From NIOZ-UU13 sp049287505 (GTDB lineage: Bacteria; Planctomycetota; Phycisphaerae; Sedimentisphaerales; Anaerobacaceae), in the NCBI GenBank assembly GCA_049287505.1, contig JBAQFY010000178.1, positions 1-54,681 of the forward strand: a stretch of DNA of 54,681 bases, written 5' to 3'. A program made the position numbers and the translations under genes. Numbering within the stretch: the stretch's first letter is position 1; every line of letters begins with the position of its first letter. Positions 24,605-33,068 of the stretch are shown in pieces. The notes beneath the pieces were generated by a model. It ran no database searches and was not told the DNA's origin. It saw only the letters and a list, made by a program, of their open reading frames with translations.

Positions 24605-24683
24605 GTGGCACGGGCTTCCCTGCTGCGACGAGCGTAGCACGGCGAGCAGCCCGTGAAAACACGGCCAAGATGGCCCGTGCCAC
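24605..24683. repeat. Palindromic GTGGCACGGGC element
   Basis: GTGGCACGGGC at 24605-24615 is inverted exactly as GCCCGTGCCAC at 24673-24683. Inner words CTGCTGCGACG / GCGAGCAG and CGGGCTTCC / CAGCCCGTG can also pair. GGCACGGGCTTCC...AGCCCGTG elements are abundant intergenic repeats in Planctomycetes (recalled, not checked). Confidence 0.65.
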
Positions 24684-24892
24684 CAAAAAATCAACAGCGG
24701 CTAAACGCGTACTTATCGTGCCGAAGCGGAGGAATCTACTTCAAGAGTTTCGCCGAAGGCGAATCAAAAAGTTAAACTTATTTATTCGAAACGGCACACT
24801 TTATGGTTTTATAACCACCCAAGATACGAAAATCAAGTTTTTTATCATTTTGCCGGTAAATTTTGACAACTACTATATTTTTCAAGTGCAGG

Positions 24893-24921
24893 TTTGCAAT
24901 GGCCTATGGAACAGGTATAAT
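24893..24921 (+). promoter_or_regulatory. Likely sigma-70 promoter of the TPR-LptE-FtsH-DsbD-Nth cluster
   Basis: TTTGCA (24893-24898), a 17-base spacer, then a perfect TATAAT (24916-24921), 52 bases before the TPR gene start. The -35 match is partial. No other equally good box is seen upstream of this gene. Confidence 0.5.
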
Positions 24922-24973
24922 ACTGGGTTGTGGCAAAACTATCGAACTACGAAAGCAGTGATGGGTTTGAGAT

Positions 24974-26248
24974 ATGCTCAAATACAGAATACGATTTATA
25001 GCGCTGGTAACAGTTGCCATCTCAGCAGCTTTATCAACGGCCTCTGCGGACATCTGGCGCTTGGAAAAAGGCCAGGATTGGAAGGCTGTCTCCGCTGAGG
25101 GTAACGACAAATTCCTGCTGGCGGTAGCCGAAACGAAAAAGCTCGTCAACACCGGCCAAAATAACGCTGCTCGCCAGGCATTCGATAAACTCAAAGAAGA
25201 CTTTCCTGAAATTGCAGGCCCTGATTTGGACGCCTTTATCAATGCTGAAATGCTCTTTTGCAAAGGCGACTTCATCAAAGCAGCAGACACCTACGACAAG
25301 CTGCTCACAAAATACCCCCAAAGTAAGCTCCGTGATGCGGCCTTGGACAGACAGTTTGCAATAGCAACGGCTTTTTTAGGCGGCCAGAAAAAAACAGCCC
25401 TTGGCATCTTTGAAGTGGAAGCATTCTCCGACGGTCTTAAAATTATGAAAAGGGTTAGCGACCGCGCAGCTAACACACCAATTGGCGCCGAGGCGGCCGT
25501 AGCCCTGGCTCAAAAGTACGAAGAAACAGGAGACTTCACAAGGGCAATCAGGACCTACGACAAGCTGCTTACAGAACAGCCCGAGAGCCAATCTCGTGAG
25601 CTGGTTCTGGACAGGCAGTATGCGATAGCAACCGCCTATTTAGGCGGCCGGACAAAACGCGTCCTTCGTGTCATCAAGATGAAAGGATACGCCGAGGGCG
25701 TTAAAATTATGGAAAAGATTACCGACAGGGCAGGCCTCGATAACCCGACCGGTCTAAAGGCTGCTATAGCAGTGGCTGAACATTACGAAAAAAGGAAACA
25801 GTTCAACGAAGCATACCTCAAATGGTGGGAAATATCTTTGCAATGGGAAACAGGAAAAACCGGAGCCGATGCCCTGCTCGGTATGGCCCGATGCTCACAT
25901 GCCGCCTACAACAATCACCCTGAGCACAGAATACCTTTTTATGACGCCTCGAACCTGAACACCGCAAAAAGCTGCTACGAAAAATTCAAATTATTATATC
26001 CCAAAAATGCCGAAGAAATAGGTGTTGATGAAATAATAAAACAGATAGACGAGCAATTAGCTCACAAACAATTTACTATTGGCCGGTACTACCAAAGAAC
26101 CGACAAGAGCCAGGCCGCCAACCTCTACTTTGACATGGTAATAAGCGATTGGCCGGGCACAAAAGCCGCTGAAATGGCAAAGGAATTGATTACCGGCAAT
26201 TTGGATAGCAAAGAGACAGAAAATGAAGAAACAAAACCCCAACAATAG
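24974..26248 (+). CDS. Exported TPR protein, BamD-like
   Basis: A 424-residue protein with a signal peptide (FIALVTVAISAALSTASA) and TPR-type helical repeats. An internal duplication is visible. One unit contains YDKLLTKYPQSKLRDAALDR QFAIATAFLGG, the next YDKLLTEQPESQSRELVLDR QYAIATAYLGG, each followed by a KIMKRVSDRA or KIMEKITDRA segment. A third, partial unit ends the protein. Such arrays of paired helices resemble BamD/YfiO and other periplasmic scaffold proteins, so a role in outer-membrane assembly is plausible but not shown. The ribosome site is weak. Its end overlaps the following LptE-like gene by 26 bp. Confidence 0.75.
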   Translation: MLKYRIRFIALVTVAISAALSTASADIWRLEKGQDWKAVSAEGNDKFLLAVAETKKLVNTGQNNAARQAFDKLKEDFPEIAGPDLDAFINAEMLFCKGDFIKAADTYDKLLTKYPQSKLRDAALDRQFAIATAFLGGQKKTALGIFEVEAFSDGLKIMKRVSDRAANTPIGAEAAVALAQKYEETGDFTRAIRTYDKLLTEQPESQSRELVLDRQYAIATAYLGGRTKRVLRVIKMKGYAEGVKIMEKITDRAGLDNPTGLKAAIAVAEHYEKRKQFNEAYLKWWEISLQWETGKTGADALLGMARCSHAAYNNHPEHRIPFYDASNLNTAKSCYEKFKLLYPKNAEEIGVDEIIKQIDEQLAHKQFTIGRYYQRTDKSQAANLYFDMVISDWPGTKAAEMAKELITGNLDSKETENEETKPQQ

Positions 26249-26813
26249 CCCTATGTACTCACGTCCCGGGATACTCGTGCTATTATGCTCTTATGCCCTT
26301 GTGCTCTTATGCTCTTGTGCTCTTGTGCTCTTTACTTTAGGCCTAGGCCTTTCTGGATGTGCCGAAATAAGCGGCTACTCCAACGAATCGCTGTTTCCGC
26401 AGGACATGGACAGTGTCTGCCTCGAAATGTTTGACAACCAGACCTTTCGACGAGGAACCGAATACGAGCTTTCCGACGCCCTGTCGAAGCGTATCGAGGT
26501 GGAGACGCCCTATAAGATAGTCTCCAGCCGGGACCGCGCTGACTCCGTAATAAGCGGCCAAATAGTATCAATCGCCGAATTAGCGCTCAGCATAGAACGC
26601 GAAACAGGCCACGTTCTCGAAAAAGAAGTGGAGCTGAAAGCACTCGTCAACTGGAAAAATCTAAAGACAGGAGTGCTGCTCATTGATAACCAATCGGTCA
26701 GCGCCTCAGCAAGTTATTCTGAATACCAAAAGCAGGATTTTACATACGCCTCGAGTCTGGCAGCAAACAATCTGGCCCGAAAAATCGTAGAACTAATGGA
26801 AAGAAAATGGTAG
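26223..26813 (+). CDS. LptE-like lipoprotein
   Basis: A 196-residue lipoprotein with a long, repetitive hydrophobic signal and a lipobox (LGLSGC). The mature part reads MFDNQTFRRGTEYELSDALS KRIEVETPYKIVSSRDRADS and VISGQIVSIAELALS. This matches the LptE/LPS-assembly lipoprotein pattern of binding partner LptD at the outer membrane. The gene overlaps the TPR gene upstream, consistent with an envelope-biogenesis operon. The signal is encoded by about six imperfect 9-10-base units (TGCTCTTATG, TGCTCTTGTG) at 26277-26334, giving the LLCSYALVLLCSCALVL stretch. Family assignment is moderate, since LptE sequences are divergent. Confidence 0.72.
   Translation: MKKQNPNNSPMYSRPGILVLLCSYALVLLCSCALVLFTLGLGLSGCAEISGYSNESLFPQDMDSVCLEMFDNQTFRRGTEYELSDALSKRIEVETPYKIVSSRDRADSVISGQIVSIAELALSIERETGHVLEKEVELKALVNWKNLKTGVLLIDNQSVSASASYSEYQKQDFTYASSLAANNLARKIVELMERKW
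26277..26334 (+). repeat. 10-bp repeat encoding a signal-peptide core
   Basis: Consecutive units TGCTATTA, TGCTCTTATG, CCCTTGTGCT, CTTATGCTCT, TGTGCTCTTGTG give a degenerate period of 9-10 bases. They are translated in frame as the hydrophobic core of the LptE-like signal. The look is that of the intergenic word arrays elsewhere in this window. Confidence 0.7.
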
Positions 26814-26850
26814 AATTGCTAATAAAATCAAGACACAGTAAGTAAAAATT

Positions 26851-28866
26851 ATGAGCAACAAACAAGACAAAAAGCCAAATCTGCCAAAACGTCGCAGCCC
26901 ACAAAACAAACCCGGGAAAAAACCGCCGCTGCCTCGTTATAAGCGAGGGCCGTTTAGCTACCTTATAATCGCAATTGCTATCTTCACAATGATAATGATG
27001 CTCCAACAATGGAAGAGGGTTGATGAGATTAGATGGGATGAATTTGTCTTTCACGTTGAGAACAAGCACATCGATAGTGTTACCATAAAGGATATGGAGA
27101 TAATAGGTAAATTCAATGACGCAGGTCTTGCCAGTCGTCAAGGCAAAGGTAAGGGTTCCTTCGTGGTGTATTATATCCCGGATGTACATGGCAAGCGCCT
27201 TGAGGCCTTATTGGAGGAAAACAACGTAAAGAATGACATTGCCCCGCCTAACACCTGGCTTTTTAATTTAATAAGCATGTTCCTGCCAATAATTATTTTA
27301 GTGGGTCTTTTCTACTTTCTGTTTATCCGCAACCTTCGCAGCGGGGCAGGCGGAATGTTAATGTCATTCGGTCGAAGCAAACATCGGCTCCAGGGGAAAG
27401 ACCGCGTCAAAGTAACCTTTGATGACGTGGCCGGCGTAGAGGAGGCAAAAGAAGAAGTTGCTGAGATAATCGAGTTCTTGAAAAATCCGAAAAAATTCCA
27501 ACGGCTGGGTGGCCGTATCCCTTGCGGTGTTTTGCTTGTAGGCCCGCCAGGCTGTGGAAAGACATTACTTGCAAAAGCAATAGCAGGTCAGGCCGATGTG
27601 CCCTTCTTTAGTATATCCGGCAGCGACTTCGTTGAGATGTTCGTTGGCGTCGGGGCATCTCGAGTACGCGACCTGTTCAAGCAGGCAAAAGAAAATTCTC
27701 CCTGCATCATCTTCCTTGACGAGGTTGACGCAATCGGACGAAAACGAGGTGCCGGTTATGTCGGCGGCGGACACGACGAACGGGAACAAACACTAAACGC
27801 CATCCTGGTCGAGATGGACGGCTTTGACACCAACGACCAGGTCATTGTGATTGCTGCGACAAACCGCTCCGACATCTTAGACCATGCCCTGACGCGACCC
27901 GGAAGATTCGACAGGCAAATCTTTATCCCCCTGCCGGACTTAAAAGGTCGAGTGGACATCCTGAAGGTTCACGCTAAAAAAGTGAAATTGGCACAGGATA
28001 TCAGTCTGGAAAGGCTCGCACGAGGAACACCCATGTTCAGCGGAGCCGACCTGGCGGCAATCATCAACGAAGCTGCCCTGGCGGCAACTATGGCAAATAA
28101 AGATAATGTCGAAATGGACGACCTCGAAGAAGCACGCGACAAGGTCCGCTGGGGAAGAGCAAAAAAAAGCAGGGTAATCGACAAAAAGGAAAAAGAAATC
28201 ACCGCTTATCACGAAGCCGGCCATACACTTGTGCAATCACTCATAAAAGATGCCGACCCCCTCCACAAGGTAAGTATCATCCCTCGAGGACCAATGGGCG
28301 GTGCCACTTTTGCTCTGCCTGAAAAGGACAGAACAATATTTACAAAAAAATATTGTATGGCACTTTTGCAGGTGTGCTTTGGTGGCCGAATTGCTGAAGA
28401 AATGTTCTGTGACGACATCTCCAGCGGCGCACAGTCGGACATTCAACAGGCCACCAATATCGCAAAACAGATGGTCTTGACCTGGGGTATGAGCAGTGAG
28501 CTTGGTCTCATAAGTTACGGGCCCGATATGGGGGTTAGGGACCAGATATACCTGATGCCGGGCGAGAAAGAGTACTCCGAGAAAACAGCCGAAACGATCG
28601 ATGCCGAGGTAAAAAGGATTACCAAAGAGGCGTATGAGAAAGCAAAAGAATTGATAGAAGCAAACAGAGATAAACTCGAGCAAATAACAATAGCCTTGCT
28701 CAAATACGAAACTCTCGACGCTGATGATGTGAAATTGATTTTGGAAGGCGGCCGGCTGGAAAAACCGACAGTTGCCGATTTGTTAGCCGCCGAGCAAGCC
28801 AAGAACAATAAGAACAAACGGCCAAAACCCAAGCAAAAAGAACAGCAAGACCACTCGGCTGACTAA
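26851..28866 (+). CDS. ftsH: ATP-dependent zinc metalloprotease FtsH
   Basis: The 671-residue protein has two membrane segments near the N-terminus (YLIIAIAIFTMIMMLQQW and LFNLISMFLPIIILVGLFYF) flanking the periplasmic domain. The AAA+ domain has Walker A GPPGCGKT (residues 231-238), Walker B IIFLDEVDAIG and the SRH region TNRSDILDHALTRPGRFDRQ. The zinc site is HEAGH at about 454-458. It degrades misfolded membrane proteins and selected cytosolic regulators. The C-terminus is a lysine- and glutamine-rich tail, as in many FtsH. Lies 37 bp after the LptE-like gene and 34 bp before dsbD on the same strand. The N-terminus is basic and proline-rich (KPNLPKRRSPQNKPGKKPPL). Confidence 0.97.
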   Translation: MSNKQDKKPNLPKRRSPQNKPGKKPPLPRYKRGPFSYLIIAIAIFTMIMMLQQWKRVDEIRWDEFVFHVENKHIDSVTIKDMEIIGKFNDAGLASRQGKGKGSFVVYYIPDVHGKRLEALLEENNVKNDIAPPNTWLFNLISMFLPIIILVGLFYFLFIRNLRSGAGGMLMSFGRSKHRLQGKDRVKVTFDDVAGVEEAKEEVAEIIEFLKNPKKFQRLGGRIPCGVLLVGPPGCGKTLLAKAIAGQADVPFFSISGSDFVEMFVGVGASRVRDLFKQAKENSPCIIFLDEVDAIGRKRGAGYVGGGHDEREQTLNAILVEMDGFDTNDQVIVIAATNRSDILDHALTRPGRFDRQIFIPLPDLKGRVDILKVHAKKVKLAQDISLERLARGTPMFSGADLAAIINEAALAATMANKDNVEMDDLEEARDKVRWGRAKKSRVIDKKEKEITAYHEAGHTLVQSLIKDADPLHKVSIIPRGPMGGATFALPEKDRTIFTKKYCMALLQVCFGGRIAEEMFCDDISSGAQSDIQQATNIAKQMVLTWGMSSELGLISYGPDMGVRDQIYLMPGEKEYSEKTAETIDAEVKRITKEAYEKAKELIEANRDKLEQITIALLKYETLDADDVKLILEGGRLEKPTVADLLAAEQAKNNKNKRPKPKQKEQQDHSAD

Positions 28867-28900
28867 TATTGTTTCTACTCCAATTACCCACGAGCTTGAT

Positions 28901-30742
28901 ATGCGTGAAAGAGCTGCTGCGATATCGAAAGACACTCTTCTCACAGGTGCTTTGTGGATAGTTTGTGTTTCTGTATTCACTTGCTGGTCTTCAGGCCAAA
29001 ACCTAATCGAGCCAGGTCCAACAATCAATCCCAATCTTACCACAGGTATTGAGCTGGTAAGATCCGAAAAGGAGTTTTCATCAGTAAGTATCGAGCCTGC
29101 CCGGATGGGCACAAAGGCCGGCATAGCGGTCATATTCGAGGGGACCGATGACCTCCACTATTACGCAAAGGCCGAAACCGCACCTGCTCCCGGACTCGAG
29201 CTGAAGATTCAAGCCAAATCCGACGATTTTGTTTTTGGTGAAGTCGTCTTCCCAAAATGGCATATCTTCACTGACCCCCTGAATAACAAAATCGAAGTTT
29301 ACGAAGGTAATTTCACTGTCTTTGTGCCAATCTCAACAGCAAGTGCACCGACAGAGACTGCCGTGATTGATAAGGGCAATGTTGAAATCAAGATTTCAGG
29401 TATCGCTTGTACCAGCAAAGTATGTCTCCCGCCCTTTGAGAAAACTCTGCAAATGCAGATTGATTGGAATCAGCGTAGCTCCTGGAAAAACCTAAGCAGC
29501 GTCGAAACAAACAATGGTAAACCAAAAACAATCAAAGCACCAGTTTATTCAATCCCCTTTGCCCTTGCTTTGGCGTTTTTGGCAGGCTTATCTTTGAATA
29601 TTATGCCGTGTGTCTGGCCCGTCTTACCTCTTATCGTAATGAGAATCGTTGAGCAGGCAAAGACAGGCAAAAAGCAATCAATCGTAATGGGCTTCGCTTT
29701 CTGTCTCGGGATATTGTTGTTCTTCGCTTCTCTTGCAGGTGCAAATATTATCCTGCAAATCTTCTATGGAACGGTCTTACAATGGGGTGACCAGTTCCGC
29801 AATCCCGCCTTCGTTACCGCAATGGTGCTCTTGCTGGTTGTGCTGGCACTGTTGATGTTCGGAGTTTTTAATATTAGCGTCCCCTCTTCAATAGCATCTA
29901 AATCAGGTTTCGGCAAAGGCTATTCCGGCGCCGTCGGAACAGGCTTTCTGGCAGCTATCTTAAGCACTCCCTGCGGCTTCGGAATACTGGCACTTGCTTT
30001 CGGATGGGCCCAGGCACAGCATTGGTCGCTGGCAACTGTTGTGATAATAGTAATAGGCGTGGGAATGGCTGCGCCGTATGCTATACTGACTTCAATGCCC
30101 GGCCTACTAAAACGCCTGCCCAAGGCCGGACGATGGATGGAATTATTCAAGCAGGGAATCGGTTTTGTCCTCTTGATTATAGCCGTAAAGCTTATTGGAG
30201 CTTTGCCCCAAATCCACAGAATGAATATATTATATTTTGCCGTGGTTCTTGGTTTTTGTGTCTGGATGTGGGGCGGCTGGGTCGGCTACAACACCAAACC
30301 GACCCGCAAGTGGCTCACGAGAATGACCGCTCTTGTACTGGTCTTTGCAGCAGGCTGGGTATTCTTGCCGACACCAGCCGGTGAGCAAATTCCCTGGCAG
30401 GATTATGACGCCACTGTTATAGACAGTGCCTTAGCAGAAGTCAGACCTGTCTTAATTAAGTTCACCGCTGATTGGTGCCTCAGTTGCCAGACGGTGGACA
30501 AAATAGTCTATCATCGCAAAGACATCGCAAAACTAATCGAGCAAAAAGCAGTCTTGGCGGTTAAAGCTGATACCACTGTAAAGGATTATCCTGCAACACT
30601 TGCATTGAAAAACAAGTATAATGAACCCGGCGTGCCGGTAACAATATTGTTTATACCTGGAGCCCGGGAGCCTGTAAAATTCCATGAGATATTTTTTGCC
30701 GGCAGGCTGAAAGAGCTTTTGCAAAAACTACCTCCAGGATAG
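28901..30742 (+). CDS. dsbD: Thiol:disulfide interchange protein DsbD
   Basis: The 613-residue protein has the three DsbD parts. The first is an N-terminal signal and periplasmic alpha domain (IKISGIACTSKVCLPPFEKT, with a C-x5-C pair). The second is a central membrane domain of about eight helices containing paired cysteines in NIMPCVWPVLPL and LSTPCGFGILAL. The third is a C-terminal thioredoxin domain with the redox motif WCLSCQ (Cys526 and Cys529). It carries electrons from cytoplasmic thioredoxin across the membrane to periplasmic reductases and cytochrome c maturation. Its place after ftsH and LptE-like genes fits envelope quality control. The cysteine pairs are intact. Confidence 0.93.
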   Translation: MRERAAAISKDTLLTGALWIVCVSVFTCWSSGQNLIEPGPTINPNLTTGIELVRSEKEFSSVSIEPARMGTKAGIAVIFEGTDDLHYYAKAETAPAPGLELKIQAKSDDFVFGEVVFPKWHIFTDPLNNKIEVYEGNFTVFVPISTASAPTETAVIDKGNVEIKISGIACTSKVCLPPFEKTLQMQIDWNQRSSWKNLSSVETNNGKPKTIKAPVYSIPFALALAFLAGLSLNIMPCVWPVLPLIVMRIVEQAKTGKKQSIVMGFAFCLGILLFFASLAGANIILQIFYGTVLQWGDQFRNPAFVTAMVLLLVVLALLMFGVFNISVPSSIASKSGFGKGYSGAVGTGFLAAILSTPCGFGILALAFGWAQAQHWSLATVVIIVIGVGMAAPYAILTSMPGLLKRLPKAGRWMELFKQGIGFVLLIIAVKLIGALPQIHRMNILYFAVVLGFCVWMWGGWVGYNTKPTRKWLTRMTALVLVFAAGWVFLPTPAGEQIPWQDYDATVIDSALAEVRPVLIKFTADWCLSCQTVDKIVYHRKDIAKLIEQKAVLAVKADTTVKDYPATLALKNKYNEPGVPVTILFIPGAREPVKFHEIFFAGRLKELLQKLPPG

Positions 30743-30747
30743 CACCT

Positions 30748-31422
30748 ATGCCTAAAAAAACAAAAATAAAAATAGACAAAGCCGAAGCCGCCTCAAGAGT
30801 CCGGAAAATCTTCCCGATATTGAGAAAAACATATCCCCAGGCCAAGATCGCACTTAAGTCTGCAAACCCTCTGGAAATGTTGATTGCAACAATACTCTCG
30901 GCACAGTGCACGGACGAACGGGTCAATATGGTTACTAAGGACTTATTCAAAAAATACACCTCCGCCGAGGATTGGGTAAAAGCTGACATAAAACAAATTG
31001 AATCGGATATAAAAAGCACCGGCTTTTACCACAATAAAGCAGTCAATATCAAGGGGGCCTGTACAAAAATAGTAGTGCATTTTGACGGCAAAGTCCCCGA
31101 CACAATGGAAGAGCTTTTAACACTCCCGGGCGTGGGCAGAAAAACCGCAAATGTCGTATTAGGTAATGCCTTTGGGATACAGGGGATAGTCTGCGACACG
31201 CATGTTATTCGGCTTTCCCGCCGATTGGGACTTTCCGATAACAAAGATGCCGTTAAGTTGGAATTTGATTTGGCCGAAATAGTCCCGAAGAAGAGCTGGT
31301 TGTTATTCAGTGATTTGCTGATTTTTCATGGGCGAAATGTCTGTAACGCTCGTAAGCCGGATTGCGCAAATTGCCCGATTGCAAAATACTGTCCTGTCGC
31401 AAACAACCCGGCTTTATGGTAA
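30748..31422 (+). CDS. nth: Endonuclease III
   Basis: A 224-residue HhH-GPD DNA glycosylase/AP lyase: LIATILSAQCTDERVN, ESDIKSTGFYHNKA, helix-hairpin-helix LPGVGRKTANVVLG with the catalytic Lys, and the Asp region VCDTHVIRLSRRLGL. The 4Fe-4S ligands are C-X6-C-X2-C-X5-C (CNARKPDCANCPIAKYC). It removes oxidised pyrimidines from DNA. Gap to dsbD is only 5 bp, so it is the last gene of the plus-strand cluster. Length is typical. Confidence 0.96.
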   Translation: MPKKTKIKIDKAEAASRVRKIFPILRKTYPQAKIALKSANPLEMLIATILSAQCTDERVNMVTKDLFKKYTSAEDWVKADIKQIESDIKSTGFYHNKAVNIKGACTKIVVHFDGKVPDTMEELLTLPGVGRKTANVVLGNAFGIQGIVCDTHVIRLSRRLGLSDNKDAVKLEFDLAEIVPKKSWLLFSDLLIFHGRNVCNARKPDCANCPIAKYCPVANNPALW

Positions 31423-31698
31423 AATTCACAAAGAGAAATACGAGATTTATCGGTGAGTAGTGAGTGGAATAAGTGAACTAAAGTTTGAAGTGCCTAAAAT
31501 ATGGATAACAGCAAATCAGAGTGCAGGATATTTGGGAACCCGGATACCAGGAAAAAAACAAAGTAAACCTGATATCCTGGTAACATGATAGCCACCCCCT
31601 GATGTCCTGATAACTATATTGACTTTATCTCACTTTAGGCACTTTCCTGATAACCAATTAATCACTCACCAGGCAAACGTATAAGGAGACTTGTTTTT
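31423..31698. repeat. Intergenic word-repeat region after nth
   Basis: The 276 bp gap holds mixed degenerate words. These are CTAAAG/GTGCCTAAA words near 31485, and CCTGATATCCTGGTAACATG and CCCTGATGTCCTGATAAC at 31570-31617. CTCACTTTAGGCACTTTCC follows near 31630, then ATAACCAATTAATCACTCACC. These are members of three repeat families seen elsewhere. GGAG upstream of 31699 is the ribosome site of the next gene. Confidence 0.6.
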
Positions 31699-32388
31699 AT
31701 GATGGATACTACCGAAAGTCCGGTGAAGGACCTCTGGCGAATATTCAGAGTAATGGCTGAGTTTACCGAAGGTTTCGAAGAGCTTGCCTCGGTCGGCCCG
31801 GCTGTATCAATTTTCGGCTCAGCCAGAATCGGGCCAGACGACCGATATTACAAGCTTGCTGAGCAAACCGCTTCGGAACTGGCAAAGGCCGGTTTTGCCA
31901 TAATAACCGGCGGAGGTGGCGGAACTATGGAAGCGGCAAACAAAGGGGCCGCAGATGCAGGTGGTCAAAGCATCGGCTTGAACATCGAGATGCCGATGGA
32001 GCAAATACCCAACGACTACCAGAACATATCCTTACATTTTCGATATTTCTTTGTCCGCAAGGTGATGTTCCTCAAGTACGCTCACGGCTTTATAGTCTTC
32101 CCCGGCGGCTATGGAACTATGGACGAGTTCTTCGAATCACTCGTACTCATTCAAACCTTAAAGCAGGCTTCGTTCCCTGTCATTTTAATGGGCAGTGAAT
32201 ACTGGGAAGGTCTGCTCAGATGGATGAAGGAAAAGATGCTGGAGGAACGGGGATATATCGACCCGGAAGATTTGCATGTGTTCACATTAGTCGATGACCC
32301 GCACGAAGCGGCTAAGATTATAATGAACTTCAAAGAAACACAAGGAACGTTCGGCATAGAACTGCCCACTGGAATGAAGAAAAGTTAA
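31699..32388 (+). CDS. LOG-family (TIGR00730) protein
   Basis: A 229-residue Rossmann-fold protein with SIFGSARIGPDDRYYKLAEQ, the nucleotide-binding GGGGGTMEAANKGA, and PGGYGTMDEFFE, the PGGxGTxxE signature of the LOG/lysine-decarboxylase-like family. LOG proteins release cytokinin bases or hydrolyse nucleoside monophosphates; the bacterial role is usually AMP or nucleotide hydrolysis. AAGGAG lies about 10 bases before the ATG at 31699; a second ATG follows at once. A hairpin terminator at 32465-32488 probably ends the transcript. Confidence 0.9.
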   Translation: MMDTTESPVKDLWRIFRVMAEFTEGFEELASVGPAVSIFGSARIGPDDRYYKLAEQTASELAKAGFAIITGGGGGTMEAANKGAADAGGQSIGLNIEMPMEQIPNDYQNISLHFRYFFVRKVMFLKYAHGFIVFPGGYGTMDEFFESLVLIQTLKQASFPVILMGSEYWEGLLRWMKEKMLEERGYIDPEDLHVFTLVDDPHEAAKIIMNFKETQGTFGIELPTGMKKS

Positions 32389-32464
32389 TTACTGCTGCTC
32401 CCACTATCACCCTGCGAAGCTTGTCCTCGACGCCGATCGGGGGCGCGGAAACAAAAATATTTAG

Positions 32465-32488
32465 CCCTGGGTCTCACTCAGGGTTTTC
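32465..32488 (+). terminator. Hairpin terminator after the LOG gene
   Basis: CCCTGGGT-CTC-ACTCAGGG, a stem of eight pairs with one mismatch, is followed by TTTTCGTTT. It lies 77 bp after the LOG-family stop. The flanking ATATTTAGCCC is shared with two hairpins near 33580 and 33612. Confidence 0.6.
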
Positions 32489-32594
32489 GTTTATCAAATT
32501 TATTTAGGGCTTATGTAGCCGTCGCCGGCACGGCGATGACTTACCTTACACTGCCTTCAGGCCTACGATTATTTTCCATATCATTGCGAGTTTC

Positions 32595-32652
32595 GTAGGG
32601 AGGGGCTTTCATCCTTCGCAGTAGCTCTGCTACGGAGAATGGATGCTCCACC
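32595..32652. repeat. GTAGGG REP element, copy 1
   Basis: GTAGGGAGGGGCTTTCATCC, then TTCGCAGTAGCTCTGCTACGG and AGAATGGATGCTCCACC. A copy at 34922-34975 matches over nearly 50 bases. CGCAGTAGC/GCTACGG forms an inner stem, and the outer GGTGGGGC/GCCCCACC stem is intact only in the second copy. Confidence 0.75.
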
Positions 32653-32667
32653 GATTATAAAGCTTCA

Positions 32668-32988
32668 TCATCCACCGGCCCAAATCACACTGCCTTTTTC
32701 ATCGTCTGCATACGATGTTTTCAGGAAATGATAAATATTCGGCAGCTTTACTTGTAGCTCATGCTCGTTGAGGTGTTTTCCAAGTACCCTTCCGTCTTTT
32801 GTCGTCACAGTATAGACAGGTCCCTCGTATCCGGACATAACGCTAACGACCTCGTTTCTCGTCTGAAGATATACTATCACCGGGAGTTTGTCATCTGGAT
32901 TCCCGGTCTGCACACGCCCCGCCTGTTTCCCGCGTCCTGAGCCTATGAGTATAAGCCAGCAGAAAACCAATACTACTATCTTTCGCAT
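32668..32988 (-). CDS. Small exported protein, unrecognised
   Basis: ATG at 32988 with AGAGGTGG upstream gives 106 residues; a longer frame reaches 33027 but lacks a ribosome site. The N-terminus is a signal peptide (MRKIVVLVFCWLILIGSG). The mature part (LPVIVYLQTRNEVVSVMSGY, VYTVTTKDGRVLGKHLNEHE then LQVKLPNIYHFL) is beta-rich and matches no family I know. Similar short exported proteins with a TKDGRVLA-like core occur in Planctomycetes. It is isolated between a REP element and the AlkD-like relic. Confidence 0.65.
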   Translation of the reverse strand: MRKIVVLVFCWLILIGSGRGKQAGRVQTGNPDDKLPVIVYLQTRNEVVSVMSGYEGPVYTVTTKDGRVLGKHLNEHELQVKLPNIYHFLKTSYADDEKGSVIWAGG

Positions 32989-33068
32989 ATTGCCACCTCT
33001 ATCATATATACATAACGTCGAGTTCACCTACGAGAAAACCGCCCTTTGGTTTTATCGTCAGAGTATAA

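Larger units (their letters stand above)
24452..24973. other. Divergent intergenic region with promoter and palindrome
   Basis: This 522 bp holds the start regions of the minus-strand lipoprotein gene and the plus-strand TPR cluster. It contains a large palindromic element at 24605-24683 and a likely promoter at 24893-24921, listed separately. Between 24690 and 24840 are words like GCCGAAGCGGAGGAATCTAC and TTCGCCGAAGGCGAA (hairpin). Open frames here show no ribosome site and look fortuitous. Confidence 0.5.

Noticed and set aside
24444..24686. Minus-strand 80-codon frame across the GTGGCACGGGC palindrome
   Set aside because: It runs through the palindromic repeat and overlaps the start of the lipoprotein gene; no ribosome site.
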